Shown piece after piece: positions 1-10,969 of a stretch of 64,000 nucleotides of DNA; position 1 is the first letter of the stretch; each line of letters begins with the position of its first letter. A model generated the notes under the pieces. The model saw only the letters and a list, made by a program, of their open reading frames with translations. It had not been told where the DNA came from and did not search any database. Source of the DNA: Tetrapyrgos nigripes (taxonomy: Eukaryota > Basidiomycota > Agaricomycetes > Agaricales > Campanellaceae); contig JAACJM010000286.1 of NCBI GenBank assembly GCA_013368315.1, positions 1 to 64,000 of the forward strand, written 5' to 3'. The position numbers and the translations under genes were made by a program.

Positions 1-1059
1 TGTTATGTTAGACCCGACACAGACCTGGACTCTTCATGTGAAATCCCATGAGCGCATTGACGCTTGCTACGTTCTCCCTTGAGAGACCTGGAACTACTCT
101 TCGACGTTGAAGTAGTCTTCCAGCGTCCCTGTCTTTCTCGTTCCTTCAACCACTCTAAATGAAGCTCCACAGCTCTTTCCTTATACTCGTCGAAGTCATT
201 CCATTTCGGATACGTCCTCCCAACTGCCTCTCGGAGTTTGGGTGGTAGCCCATCTTGATAGAATTCCAACAATGCTGCCTCTCCGAATTCGGACTCTTTC
301 TCCATACATGTCGAAGATGCTGTTATAGCCGCTGATATCCGTCCCCTTCATTCTGGCAAAACTTGATCTTCGTTCTGGCTACATCTTCTGAGGCTAAAGG
401 TCTGAAATCCTTTTTGAATCTATCACGTATCTGTTTTAAAAGTTATCCATCTCCATTGGTTTGGGTGTAGTCGTCAACTCCTCATCTTCCTCATCTGCAT
501 CTCGTTCTGTCAATCTCTGCATTGCCCAATCTCCCCCTTTTTCCCCTGTGAAGAACGACAGGAATAATGAAACCTGACTTTCCTCAGTTGGGTATTTTCC
601 TTTGTTCATGTGTAGGTAATTATTGAATTGAGCCAACCATCGTTTCGCCTCGCTACGTTCTCCGTTGAAGGGATCTGGTTTTCTCCCTCGTTCGGAAGTT
701 CCGTTCGACCCAATAGGAGGTGTATCAGCCATGACTGAGTCGTTTGGGTCTGATGGGTCTGGAGAAGGAGGTGTAGGGGACGACGGGGGGCTACGGATGG
801 TCCTTCGGCGGATGGAATGATGGGCGAAGAAGGTGGGAAGTGGGGTCGTTTGGTTCTGGTGGGTTATTTGGAAGGTGTTTCTGGTACTGGGTTGGGTTCG
901 GAAGGTTGGCTGGTAGGTGTAGAAGTTCCTTGGCCTGATCTGGTTCTCGGTTTTCGATGTGCTTTTTGAATCGCGAGTTCTTGGAGCTGGGTTATAACAT
1001 GTAACCAATCCGGGAGTTCTACGTCGGTAAGTCGCTGAGTGTTGTATCTGTTCAGGCAA
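1..1059 (-). pseudogene. Ty3/gypsy-type gag remnant, frameshifted
   Basis: Two minus-strand open stretches (436-1059 and 3-305) together read like the gag protein of fungal Ty3/gypsy retrotransposons. The first holds a typical gag start after a Ser/Thr/Pro-rich leader (MADTPPIGSNG..., then DPFNGERSEAKRWLAQFNNYL and a GDWAM motif). The second holds the gag segment with EFGEAALLEFYQDGLPPKLR and an Arg/Lys-rich tail. The two lie in different frames. A small indel near 437, in a T/A run just after PMEMDNF, and another near 304 break continuity. The element runs off the left edge, so pol is not visible. The first stretch has no ATG where it opens; the likely gag start is the internal MADTPP. Family assignment is from residue pattern only; a domesticated gag-like gene is a less likely alternative because of the frameshifts. 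Confidence 0.7.
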
Positions 1060-2324
1060 GGTTGAGCTTTACACGGAACCCAAGGGTCGTTGCCGTTTTC
1101 AGGGATATAGCAGGCGTCTTGGTTCGATGCGGAGTGGAATACGTGTGGTCAGTTGGCACAACGGAGTTTCGGATCTGCAGATGCGGACCGTCGCTCAGTC
1201 ATACACTGATTTTATGAAAGGTAATTGGGTCCTAAGATATAGGAAGATGCTAGGCCGTATTCGGGGGAAGGTGCTAATGGAGAGTAGTCGACGTGTTCTT
1301 TGAGGAATAAAGGTCCTTGAATCTGAACCACAGTTTCTCCTGTATCGAAGTCTTCTTTTACCGTTATGTACGAGAATGTTGAGAGGACTACGTCACCTGA
1401 GATAAGTTTCCACACCCAACGTCTTGTGCAAACGAAGTGTCGGTCGAGACTCCAAGGATCCGTTCGTAGTTTTCTTCCGTGAGAGACCGCGTATTCGGAG
1501 TACAAGAGGTAACGGGGAAGGGGAAATGGAATCCGTTCGTAGTCACGAGGGGTTTCAGGAGGTTCGATACGAATTCGGGGGCATGGAGTAGACAGAGTGA
1601 AAAAGGGTTTTTTGGATTTCAATTACAGAACCGGTCGACCACCTTACTCGGGTTTAGCGAGTCTGGTATTACGTCTCGAGACTGTGTAGGCGGGGGATGA
1701 CCTCGTGTAACTGCTCCTTGAGTAGTTCACGCCTGCCAACCTGTGAGGCTCCTCACACAGGGTAGAGTTGATGGGCTTTGGGGCACTGTAGGGGAGGGAT
1801 AGGATAATAGGAAAGTCCAATACGATGGAAGGATTTCGTGAGGTGGGTGTATGGGAGTTCGTTCAAGTGTCAAGGTTGTCGATACACTCGATAACCACCC
1901 AAGTCACAATACGAGAAAGCCGGTTTACAAGAGAATAGATTGATCAAGAGAGATGGTGAGATAAAGAGATAGAGAAAAAGGTAAGCTGACTAGGCTCTAC
2001 ACTGCGTAGTAAAAGTACGGAGCGGAGACGAAGTGAACGAACTAAGGAATAGTTTACAAAGATCACAGGTATATAAGTAAAATATGAACAGATGGGAAAG
2101 AGTAAGTAATAATAGACGGTATCATGTGGAAATGTCAAGGGTGAGAGAATAATAAGTCAAATATGGATAGATGAAGGTACTGGATCACACGGAGTGATTG
2201 ACAGTGAGAATGTCCATGGAGATAGGAATCGGAGGAGATGGGAATATGAGTCATAGATCTAGAGAGATGGTAACTATAGACGATGATGAGAAATGGTTGA
2301 TGTTTATGGGGTTAGAGTGGGAAA
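1060..2324. other. Upstream region of the gag remnant, no secure gene
   Basis: A 136-codon minus-strand open stretch (1212-1622) begins with TTG rather than ATG and has no recognisable domain; it may be leader or LTR sequence of the gypsy-like element. A self-complementary stretch near 1741-1758 (TGTGAGGAGCC on the minus strand) resembles the start of gypsy LTRs, but I could not find a matching second LTR in the window. Positions 1780-2324 are purine-rich and show nothing I can support. Confidence 0.3.
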
Positions 2325-2326
2325 TA

Positions 2327-2752
2327 CAGTGGCCAAAAAAATTGTCCACATGTTTGGCACTTTTGGAAAGATTGCTGATTTAAGAGCTATTGAGCAGAAA
2401 TCTCAAAACATGGCTGGTGGTAGCAAGAAAGCCTTTGATTAGAGCTACAATAATCTGTTTGTTTTGTCTTATTTGGCCACATATCTGTGGAGTTATGATT
2501 GATTTAAAATTGTATGTCATTTGGATAATTTTTTGAGTTGCCACTTCAAAATCATTATTGCGATAACCTGATGTGTTATACATGATGTCATGGGTGGAGC
2601 TGTACAGTAATGTGATGTATACACCACAATGATGTCATAGCTGCCAGCTGGAGCATACATAGCAACATACAGATGCTCTACAGCTTCTATGAAAATCATG
2701 GGGTCCCTCATATCAGCCCAGAAAGACAATCTCTACTCTCTCCTCCAAACTG
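2327..2752 (+). repeat. Left terminal inverted repeat of Tc1/mariner element
   Basis: This arm runs from the CAGTGGCC end to about 2752 and is matched, inverted, by 3533-3962 with few differences (for example GATGTCATAG here against GAGATCATTG in the other arm). It encodes no protein of its own; open frames seen in it are mirrored in the other arm. Confidence 0.88.
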
Positions 2753-2777
2753 CCCCTCCCTCTATCAAAATTTCAGC

Positions 2778-3518
2778 TCAGACTGAAGTATGAAAGCAGA
2801 ATGTTGCTTTTATAGGTAGAGAGACATGTTCTGATAAAGGAAACCATTGGATATAGCACTTTAGAAAGTTAATACCCAGCTGAAAAATGGCCACCTCTGG
2901 ATCAACTCCCATATTATTAATGCTTTCCAGGATTTTGTTACTTAAGATGGTCATATAGTGTTTGCAATCTATCTTCCCCTTCATGTGGACCATTTTTACT
3001 GCTTACTGTTGCCCCATACCCTACCCATCATGTCATTTTCTCTCTCAAATGTCATCATTTCTGTCACATCTTGCTGTACCATGAATTTATCTCTCTTTTC
3101 TCACACATGCTGGGGCATATTTGCCCCAAAATAATTGGTTTTGGTCTTATCTGAGAAAATAACCCACTTCTAGCCTTCTACAGCCCGGTCTTTTTACATC
3201 TGTGCAAACTTCAAGTGAGCCTTGCTGCAAGTCACTGTAAGTTTGCACTTGTTCTGTGTTTTGGAGATTGCCACAAGACATTTTCAGGAATGTTTTGGCT
3301 GTTATAGGTTGGGACAGGTTTTCCAAGAAGAGCCTTGATGTTTCAGGCCACTTGTGTAGCAATCTGGCTTTACCAGAATGGATTTTTTTCCAATCTAACC
3401 TCTTCACAAGTAGTAGAGAGCCTCCTAGGACACCCTGCTGTATTGTTCTCATTGTCTGCATTTGTCTTTTAAGCCACAAAAGCAACTCTTGGCTTCCATA
3501 CTCCAGTCTGAGCTGCAA
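2778..3518 (-). pseudogene. Tc1-like transposase remnant
   Basis: Minus-strand fragments in at least two frames match the landmarks of fungal Tc1-like transposases. They include a DWKKI segment, a piece reading WVIFSDKTKTNYFGANMPQHV with the usual W-x-x-FSDE-like motif, and MKGKIDCKHYMTILSNKIL followed by VDPEVAIFQ where intact enzymes continue with the QDNDPKH catalytic motif. Here the text after IFQ is LGIN, so the second acidic residue is lost. Stops and frameshifts interrupt the region. Short length and missing third catalytic motif confirm a dead gene. Confidence 0.78.
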
Positions 3519-3532
3519 TTTTTGCAGATGGA

Positions 3533-3962
3533 GAGGCAGTTAAGAGGAGAGAGGAGAGATTGTCTTTCTGGGCTGATATGAGGGACCCCATGATTTTGAT
3601 AGAGGCTGTAGAGCATCTGTATGTTGCTATGTATGCTCCAGCTGGCAGCTATGAGATCATTGTAGTGTATACATTACATTACTGTACAGCTCCACCCATG
3701 ACATCATGTATAACACATCAGGTTATTGCAATAATGATTTTGAAGTGGCAACTCAAAAAATTGTCCAAATGACATACAGTTTTAAATCAATCATAACTCC
3801 ACAGATATTTGGCCAAATAGGACAAAACAGACAGATTATTGTAGCTCTAATCAAAGGCTTTCCTGCTACCACCAGCCATGTTTTGAGATTTCTGCTCAAT
3901 AGCTCTTAAATCAGCAATCTTTCCAAAAGTGCCAAACATGTGGACAATTTTTTTGGCCACTG
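3533..3962 (-). repeat. Right terminal inverted repeat of Tc1/mariner element
   Basis: Inverted partner of 2327-2752, ending in GGCCACTG followed by TA. The inner boundary is where similarity stops near the GGCAGTT at 3533. Confidence 0.88.
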
Positions 3963-4014
3963 TAGGTAATAAAGGGAAAAGAATAGAAAGGAAAATGAAT
4001 AGGCGGGAGACGAT

Positions 4015-4173
4015 TCATGACACCTGTGCTTTCACCGGGTCATCGGTAGACTTAGCAATGAGCTCACATCGGACACAAAGCCCAGGTGACTTCTTGTTAG
4101 GAAAGAAACCAGAGCAACCATCGCCAGGACTAGAACCTTGACAAGAGGCACATGGATTCTCAGAAGCAGACAT
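4015..4173 (-). CDS. Small Cys-motif protein or first exon
   Basis: From an ATG at 4173 the minus strand encodes 52 residues (MSASENPCASCQGS...) ending in TGA at 4015. It contains a CxxC-x9-C-x11-C-x2-C arrangement (CASC, GDGCSG, GLCVRC) that looks like a small zinc-binding knuckle. A clear TATA box lies about 55 bp upstream. The codons just before the stop read AAAGCACAG followed by GTGTCATG, a possible donor site, so this could be exon 1 of a longer gene. The Tc1 element begins 53 bp further on and would then sit inside the intron or next exon. I do not recognise the family. Such N-terminal Cys pairs occur ahead of other domains in several mushroom protein families, but that is only a suggestion. 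Confidence 0.45.
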   Translation of the reverse strand: MSASENPCASCQGSSPGDGCSGFFPNKKSPGLCVRCELIAKSTDDPVKAQVS

Positions 4174-4223
4174 GAAAGCAATAATGGACGAGATTGGATG
4201 GGTAGCAGAAAGCTGATCTTGGA

Positions 4224-4232
4224 AGGCCTTAT
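4224..4232 (-). promoter_or_regulatory. TATA box of the Cys-motif gene
   Basis: The minus strand reads GATATATAAGG here, about 55 bp before the ATG at 4173, the usual spacing for a short fungal leader. Confidence 0.5.
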
Positions 4233-4681
4233 ATATCGTAAAATCACAGGAAAAAAAAAAGGAAAAAAGCAAGGAAAGAAACGGCCGCTGAAGCACCTAT
4301 GGGACCGCTGTGCGGCTTGCCAAACTAGTGTTGTCGAATTTGAGTCTGTAAGCGTAAAATACGAACCTGTAGACTGCCCTGAGTCTGCCGAACCTTGAGC
4401 CCAAGCGGTGAATATATTTCTGAATTTTCAACGTCTACGGCGTTGAATCTTACGTTGAGCTCAGTCCAACTCGCAAGGGTAGCAGGAGTCAGAGCAAACT
4501 GGGAAGTACGTTGAAGGTATTTTGAAGCAATACTGAATGGAGTTTAAAAGCTCCGATCGAATTTTAAACGGCGACTGTGGCGTTACTGCGGGCACATGGT
4601 TTCTGCAAGCTTAAAAGCAAGCCTTCACATTTGTGCTCACCAGTTTTTCTTCGTCAATCACCAGGGAGAGCTCCATATGCT

Positions 4682-6320
4682 ATGGCTTCGAATCCAAGTG
4701 GAAAAAATCAGCACAATAACGGACCCCGTCAGTATCCATCTATAGAGATTGATACCATTCTGATTCTCTCCCTCTTAGGCCCTCCCGATGAACAGCTTCG
4801 AAATGAGCTCATGAGTCTTGCAGTACATGAAGGCCTCAAATATTCGGAAATACGTGCAGCTTTGGCCAAGAAGTTCAACTACCACATCAGGTATGTATAC
4901 ATAATTTCTCCTTGGAATTACACCTTTCTAATGTTCAATTCAGAGACCGTACCCTTTCAAACTTGCTCTGGAGACTTGATATCCCGACGACAAGACGTAA
5001 CGGAAAGAAGCTTTCCGAGGGTCTCAAGACATTCTTGGTTGTTGACAAACTTGAAGGTGACCCATATCATCGGCGCAGCGCAGTATCCATACAATCCTCC
5101 TTACGACAAGAGATGACACCTATCCCTAGGTAAGCCTCGTGCTCTAGCTCTGATTTTATTTATAGAGAAATCTCATCTTCTCTTGCTATGCGCTAGGGAT
5201 ACTGTTCGACGCATTCAGAAAGAAAATGAAGATCCAGTTTATCGACTTCTCCGAGCTCCTTCTGGCCAGAAATTCAAAATACCTCGTCGTCCACTTTTAG
5301 TCATAGGCCCTTATCAGCAAATCCATAGCGATGGCCATGAAAAGCTGTCCGCTTCGGGGCTGGATATGGGCGGAGTTGGCATACCTATATACGGATTTCG
5401 GCAACATGTCGGTCACATTCCGATGCTTGTAGTAGTGCCTGATGCACGGCAAGCAGACATTATTGGCCATCTTCATTTGGACTTGATTGAGAGTTGTGGC
5501 TACAGTACGTTTCTATCTGTTGACTTGATATTTGCCTCAATGATTGCTGATAACGATGGTAGATATTCCTGTACAAATTACAGTGGACAAAGGTTCAGAG
5601 ACTGGAGAGATGTATGCTCAGCAAGTCGCACTCCGGTGAGTATGAAATTTGATTCATCGTGTTTGCTTTCATTCTCAAATACTGTCAGCGAGGCTTTCAA
5701 TCGAGAAGAATTCCAAGATCTTCACGAGTGGCCGGCCTTTGTCGCTGTTCCCAGTACCCGCAACATTGTGGTGGAAGTAATGTGGTATTGGTTCCGACGC
5801 TTTAACGGGAGAGATCTCCGTGAAATTCTGTGTGAAGGGAAGTCAAACGGATATTTTTCATGCACACAAGCAGGATCACATGTAAGTCAAAAATTTCACC
5901 TTGCTTCGTCTACGCATGCCTGACTAGAATGATAGTGATTTATTTCATTGGCTATTCTCCAAGATTGTCCAGGGCTGCTTGGACGCTTTTTGCATTTACT
6001 GGAATGCGCATCGGGTTAGGAAGCAGGTCAATTCATCTTTCCCATCTGGCACTACTCCTAACCAGGTGATGCGCTGTCCTGAGCAATATGGATTGAGAGA
6101 CTGCAGGATACCAGTTCATCCTAAATCTGTCAATGCGTTGCGGAGCCGGTTGCCTCCGAGAGATGAGCTGTTGCGATGGGCCAGCAATGAATTTGAGGCA
6201 AGGGTCAGAAGGGCTTATCAGGAGATTGGGACTCCTGACCTCTCTGCTGGAATGAAGTCTGCTCTTCAAGGATGGGAGATTTTCAGGCAGTTGTCTGTCA
6301 AGTTGGATGCCTCCCAGTAG
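4682..6320 (+). CDS. Integrase-core domain protein, six exons, intact
   Basis: Exons 4682-4890, 4944-5129, 5197-5504, 5563-5635, 5689-5881 and 5928-6320 join to 454 codons including the stop (453 aa); every junction keeps frame with GT-AG borders. The N-terminal part has a helix-turn-helix-like stretch (EGLKYSEIRAALAKKFNYHIR). The rest fits the fungal 'integrase core' (rve-like, RNase H fold) family: HSDGHEKL carries the first Asp, ITVDKGSETGEM the second, and NIVVEVMWYWFRR the expected Glu. The C-terminus matches the usual DAFCIYWNAHRVRKQ...GTTPNQVM segment. Such proteins are widespread in mushrooms and are thought to derive from transposons. I see no flanking inverted repeats, so it may be a free or domesticated copy. 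An upstream in-frame GTG at 4577 is not a credible start. A decayed relative lies at 40.4-42.1 kb. Confidence 0.85.
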
Positions 6321-8030
6321 CTATCCATTGATTCTCGTATTTATTTAAGTTGTAAGGATCTTTGAATGAAGAGTCCATGTTTATTTTGTATATCATATCT
6401 GAGAGATCATATATCCATTCAAGATCTTTTCCTGGGCTGCACAAAAATGTATATGTATCTAACCCGCCGAACATCGTAGACACGGCAGTATCTTCCCTGA
6501 TCACATCGTCAAGTGACAATAGATAATACTTATAGATACACAATGTGATAGAATTGAGGGCCATTGCGCGTACTTACCATAGGCAGACGCGTTTTGGACG
6601 CTTGTCATGAATTGTTGATAGAACGAGCGATATCGGTGTCGTATAGAGCGCGCAGATAAGTTGCCGCCTTCACGGTGTGTGATCCACAAAGATTCCAAGC
6701 GTTGAAATGATCTCCCCCGGTGCTGATGGTACTTATCGTCAAGGGAGTCATCACGCCAAGTCGTTTGTGGCTGTACTCGTATATCCGTTTTTGGAACCTC
6801 CGGCTTTCCGAGCGCGTTCTACTCTCCATCCACAGTCCTGCCACTTTCTTTATATGCATCCAAATCATCGAAATTCTTAGCCCAGCCAGTATCCCTTTCC
6901 ATCCCGGATATTTCTCGAAAATTTAATATAATTATTAATTATAATATCCCAATTTATTTAATAATTTTCTGAGGTTAGTAATCGCCGGTACGTACAACAT
7001 CTGAGTTTACAACATACTGCATGAGTATCCTCCTCGTACGAGACAGCTCTGTATGTTAGATACATACTACATAAGTACATGAATAGGGGCATGATTCCTA
7101 TCATGGACCGAGTTGGGGCCGAAGTTACCGGATTTGATGGGCGCGAGTCCAGGATCCAAGCTTGCGTTTCCCGCCGACGCTACATAATCGGAGGAGGAAT
7201 TTCTTTTGGAGACCTCGTTATTACTATGCAAAAACGATGGCTCACTTTCACCTCATTCCGAATTAACTTGACTCCTTCTTTGACCTCCGTACTCATAGGA
7301 TAGCCATAATACCACTGTTGTCGCGGTCGGCGATGAGTTACCACTGTCATCCACGGTTGGCATGACCCATGGGGGATAATGATGGTCTGAGCAATGATCG
7401 CAGTACATATATCGTAATTGCTTCGGGTTCTCCCTAAACTTGAACAGTATTCACTGCCATACGACCCCTTTCAATACCCTTACATCTCATAGCCGTTTCT
7501 GAGCCTCAGACTTTTACAGTCCTTCACCTTTCTCCTGAATTTCCTCATGTCTACGTGCACTATCCGCCTCATAGTTTCCGTATTCTACCTTACTTCATAC
7601 TACCCATCCTGCATCCTACTTTCCCTGACCTCATACGCACATACTCAGACAGACATGCAATGATACTCATCTCACATTCTTTCTTATATCGTACTAATTC
7701 CAGCTTCCGATGTTCCGCATTTTATCTTAGTTCGTGTTACCCATCCTACTTTCCCTGAACTCATACGTACACCACGATAATCAGTCGACTGTCGGACACA
7801 CACATGCTCATTCTCTCTTCCATCGCACTAATTCCAACTTCTGGTGTCCTATAATATCCACGAGCATCGAATTCGTAGAAAAGAGCCTGGAGTACGAGGG
7901 CTTCACTTTTACCAGTAGCTAACTTGCTACAATATTAAGCTAATATTGAGCTAATATTGTAATTGACAAAACTCAAATGGAACCCGACATATCCGACATA
8001 TTGAAGCGGGACACACGAAGCGTCTGCAAT
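6321..8030. other. Intergenic, one dispersed repeat, no secure gene
   Basis: Short open stretches on both strands (for example 6605-6868 minus) show no domain and no convincing splice pattern. The only supported item is the 175-bp dispersed repeat at 7187-7361. An AT-rich tract occurs at 6920-6970. Confidence 0.5.
7187..7361 (+). repeat. 175-bp dispersed repeat, copy 1
   Basis: This segment is nearly identical, in inverted orientation, to 33482-33656. It starts at ATCGGAGGAGGAATTTC and fades after GGTTGGCA. It shares no coding potential with known proteins. Weaker similarity may extend leftward into 7140-7186. Likely a MITE, solo LTR piece or other mobile fragment. Confidence 0.85.
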
Positions 8031-10469
8031 CTACTCCACTGACAAAGGAAACCGAAACACATCCTCCGGGTCAACGGATGCTTTGAGTGCTTCGAGACGA
8101 GGGTAGTGGGAACCGTAGTAGCGGTGTTGCCCTGTCAAGTTTGTTTGGGTAATACTCAGGAATAAATATTCAAGGGAAAGAGAGAAAGAAAAGGGGAAAA
8201 GAGAGAAACAGAAAGGTAGAGGAGGAAGGAGCAGGGAAGGAAAGAGGGAGGGAGGGAAGGAAGATATGTATACTCACAGTCCGGAAGCCGGTCGTCGAGA
8301 TAATTTGGGTATGCGCTGTTGAGAAGTTTGGAGAAATGAGCAAGCAAGTCGTGGAGTAGGGCAAGAAAACGCCGAATAAAACACAAAAGCGCTTTGGCAA
8401 CGCACCCGTAGTTCCAATCATCCGGCATATTGGAGGTTACACTTGATGCGATGTCTAGTAAGAAAACTGTTAGTATCCAGAAAGACTTTGCACTCTCGCA
8501 CAGATGCAGCGAAAAACCCAACCCCAGAGCCGGATGGCTAGATAGAGAAAACACTATAACTCACTCACCATCAGCAAATGCAAGCCCCTCATCCGGGAAC
8601 GGTGGAAGTCTATCATTTGAGGCGATGTAGATCTGAAACGTCATTAAGGTGTCCCGATGGGCGAAAGCCGTTGCGTCTGGAGGTACATCGTGTAATGCGG
8701 AGTGGGGTCCGCCGTAGAGGTCTATTTCAATGGCCCAGAACTATATCGGAGGGGGAGCCGGTGGAATTAGTGTACATTCCAAACGGAAAAGGGGGGGAAA
8801 CAGAAGAAAAAGAAATGGGAATGTAATAGAAACAAGCCAAAAATGTAACAGAAAACCGAAAACCGAAACCGAAACCGAAACTGAAAGAAGGCCAAAACAG
8901 CGCCAACTCACCAAATCACTTTCAAACCCGTTGGTCCCTAAATACTCCATCATCCCTTCCACTGCCCCCTCCGTCAACGGTTCCTCTTCAGGTACCATGA
9001 TACTTTTCGCATAGAACGTATCGTTACCGTCATGCCCCCCAGCGGTGGTGTTGAGTACGTCTGTAGGTAACGCCGCAGAACTTAAGACGTCGATCCAGGA
9101 TCCACTGAACACGTTACTCCCTAAGCTAGAGATTGTGGTGTCGGGGGAGGGTAAACCAGATTGAGAGAGGAAGGAAGCGAGGGTTTGGTTCGCTTCGGTT
9201 TCGACTTCGAGTAGAGTTTGCCCTGGGATCGAAGAGAAATAAATCCCAAACAAAATAACCCCCACCCTCCCCGTCGCTGAACCCTTTATCACACCGAAAT
9301 CCGCTCCTATATTACTCGGCAGTTGGGGGTCGAGTGCCCATGACTGGTAGGCTTTAAGAGCTTGAGTTGCGTTGGAGGTAGGGACGTCCCAGAGGAATTG
9401 GAACATCATTCCTCCCGAAGGAGGTACAGGGTGGGTTTTGAAGAGGATAGAAGTGGTTATAGAGAAGGAGGGGGCGGAGCCGCGGATGCCCTAGAAGAAG
9501 AGATTAGTTAGTTGAGAAGCGGCATGGAAATGGATGATGGGGTGGGGCGGGGGGAAACGCACCCAAAACAACTCAGAATGCGAGTCCTCAGAAACTTCGG
9601 CGATGGTGCCATTCGCCAAAACCAAAGTTGCAGAAAGGATGTTGTCCAGTGTAAGACCCCACATCCTTGAAGCGAAACCCCATCCACCGAAACCTACATA
9701 ACCATCCCATAGCGTTAGCGTTCAGAAAACCATTCTCATACCGTAACCAACACCATAAGAACAGACGTAGATGTAAAGATACTCACCCGAATGCCCCCCA
9801 ATCCCCACATACGAACACCTCCCATGCGGTAGTCCCCTTCCCTTCTCATTCAAAGCCAACGCTACATCTCCTAGACGATTCCCAGTCTCAATTCGCGCTT
9901 TAAAGGTGGAGGGGTCGATGGTTATGTTCTTCATCTGACTAAGGTCTACAACAACTGTGGAGGAAGAAGAGGTGCCGCCAAGCCCGTTGGCAATGTAAGA
10001 ATGCTATTGGTGTCGTTAACGTTGGATATTAGCGAAAATGGGCTGGATGAAAAAAAGAAAAGGACTAATGATGAGTGAAGAGATCGAGAGGATACGTACC
10101 CCACCACTCCGTGCTACAACTCCCAGATTGTATTTGGCTCCTGCCTGGACTACAGTGGACACTTGTTCGGTGTTGGTAGGGAATGTGACGGCGAAGGGGT
10201 GAGCTTCAAAACGTTGGTTGACTGCACAAGAGACATTAAAAGGTAAGACCTAGAAACTGCGCAAAGAGAGAGAAAGAAAGAAACCCGTAAAACCTACAAG
10301 CAGCACTAACAGACACATAATCCTCATCTCCGGGGAACACTACGTGTATATCGCCAATGTCATTCTTGAAGCCTTCGGTTTCATTTTGCGCAAGAACCGG
10401 TAGAGCACCGGTGCCTAGGAGTACAACAACGACTTGTAAGACCAGTGAAACTGAAAAGAACCTGGGCAT
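8031..10469 (-). CDS. FAD-linked (berberine-bridge type) oxidoreductase A
   Basis: Starts at ATG 10469 with a signal peptide (hydrophobic LVLQVVVVLLGTGALPVLA). It runs through about nine exons to TAG at 8031, ending DPEDVFRFPLSVE. The PCMH-type FAD-binding domain contains [17 protein letters not shown], whose His normally bonds FAD, and [15 protein letters not shown], whose Cys gives the second covalent FAD bond in this family. A BBE C-terminal domain is present ([28 protein letters not shown]). Introns fall at the same places as in its paralogue at 16.6-18.8 kb (for example between GG and HSY). It is predicted to be secreted and to oxidise alcohol or sugar groups, passing electrons to O2; the substrate is unknown. 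Many potential N-glycosylation sites support secretion. No frame break seen. A truncated copy of the paralogue's 5' end sits just upstream. Confidence 0.88.
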
Positions 10470-10689
10470 TTGGTTGCGACTTGGGAAAGATACTCACAGC
10501 ATCTTTTAAATAGGGCCAGCGTATTAACGGGTCGATTACTATCACTTTAGTCCATTGCTTGGATGGTTGTAATGTGCCGAGAACCCGAGACTTGAGTTTT
10601 GAAGGGACCGGGATGGAGGATGATGGAGGTCAGCTGCAAGTTCTAATACAACGGACGAAACAATAACAAATTGGTTCACACGCCACTTT

Positions 10690-10969
10690 GAGAAGACCGT
10701 GAGTATATTGGGAAAAGAATCGGGTTGAATTCGAAGCGGAGGTTGTCTGAAGAGTCGTCAGATACCACATGATGCAAGGAAGAAACGGAAAAGGAAGACT
10801 GCGTACAAACTATGCTAGCATTTGCATAATCGGGATCCCCTGGAAAAATGACACGTACATCCTCAACATCATCCTTGAATGACGACTCGTTGAGGCTCTG
10901 TTGTTGCCCAAAAGCCGAGAGGGCATGTAGTACGAAGACCAGCAGAGCGAGAAAGAGAGGTTTGTACAT
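10690..10969 (-). pseudogene. Truncated 5' fragment of FAD oxidoreductase B-like gene
   Basis: The minus strand from ATG 10969 encodes a signal peptide and first exon (MYKPLFLALLVFVLHALSAFG..., [12 protein letters not shown]) almost the same as those of the gene starting at 18752. The first intron and the beginning of exon 2 (NLRFEFNP) follow; similarity then ends near 10700 and the frame closes. The upstream promoter region to about 11035 is also conserved. It lies about 220 bp upstream of gene A and cannot make an enzyme. It is best read as a partial duplication of gene B or of a lost third gene. Confidence 0.82.

Larger units (their letters stand above)
2327..3962 (-). mobile_element. Degenerate Tc1/mariner element with long TIRs
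   Basis: The sequence between 2327 and 3962 (1636 bp) is bounded by inverted copies of CAGTGGCCAAAAAAATTGTC and flanked on both sides by TA (2325-2326 and 3963-3964), the target duplication of Tc1/mariner transposons. The terminal repeats are long, about 425-430 bp on each side and nearly identical. The centre holds a broken transposase on the minus strand. The element can no longer move by itself. It sits about 50 bp from the end of a small gene starting at 4173 on the minus strand. Confidence 0.88.

Noticed and set aside
1212..1622. 136-codon minus-strand frame upstream of gag
   Set aside because: Starts at TTG, no domain, likely leader or LTR of the retroelement.
2517..3772. Two near-identical 70-residue frames (MSFWADMRDPMI...)
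   Set aside because: They are the two inverted arms of the Tc1 element, not duplicate genes.
8156..8554. 132-codon minus-strand frame with SLPPSFLPCSFLLYLSVSLF text
   Set aside because: Most of it is a pyrimidine-rich intron of FAD oxidoreductase A; only its start is exon.
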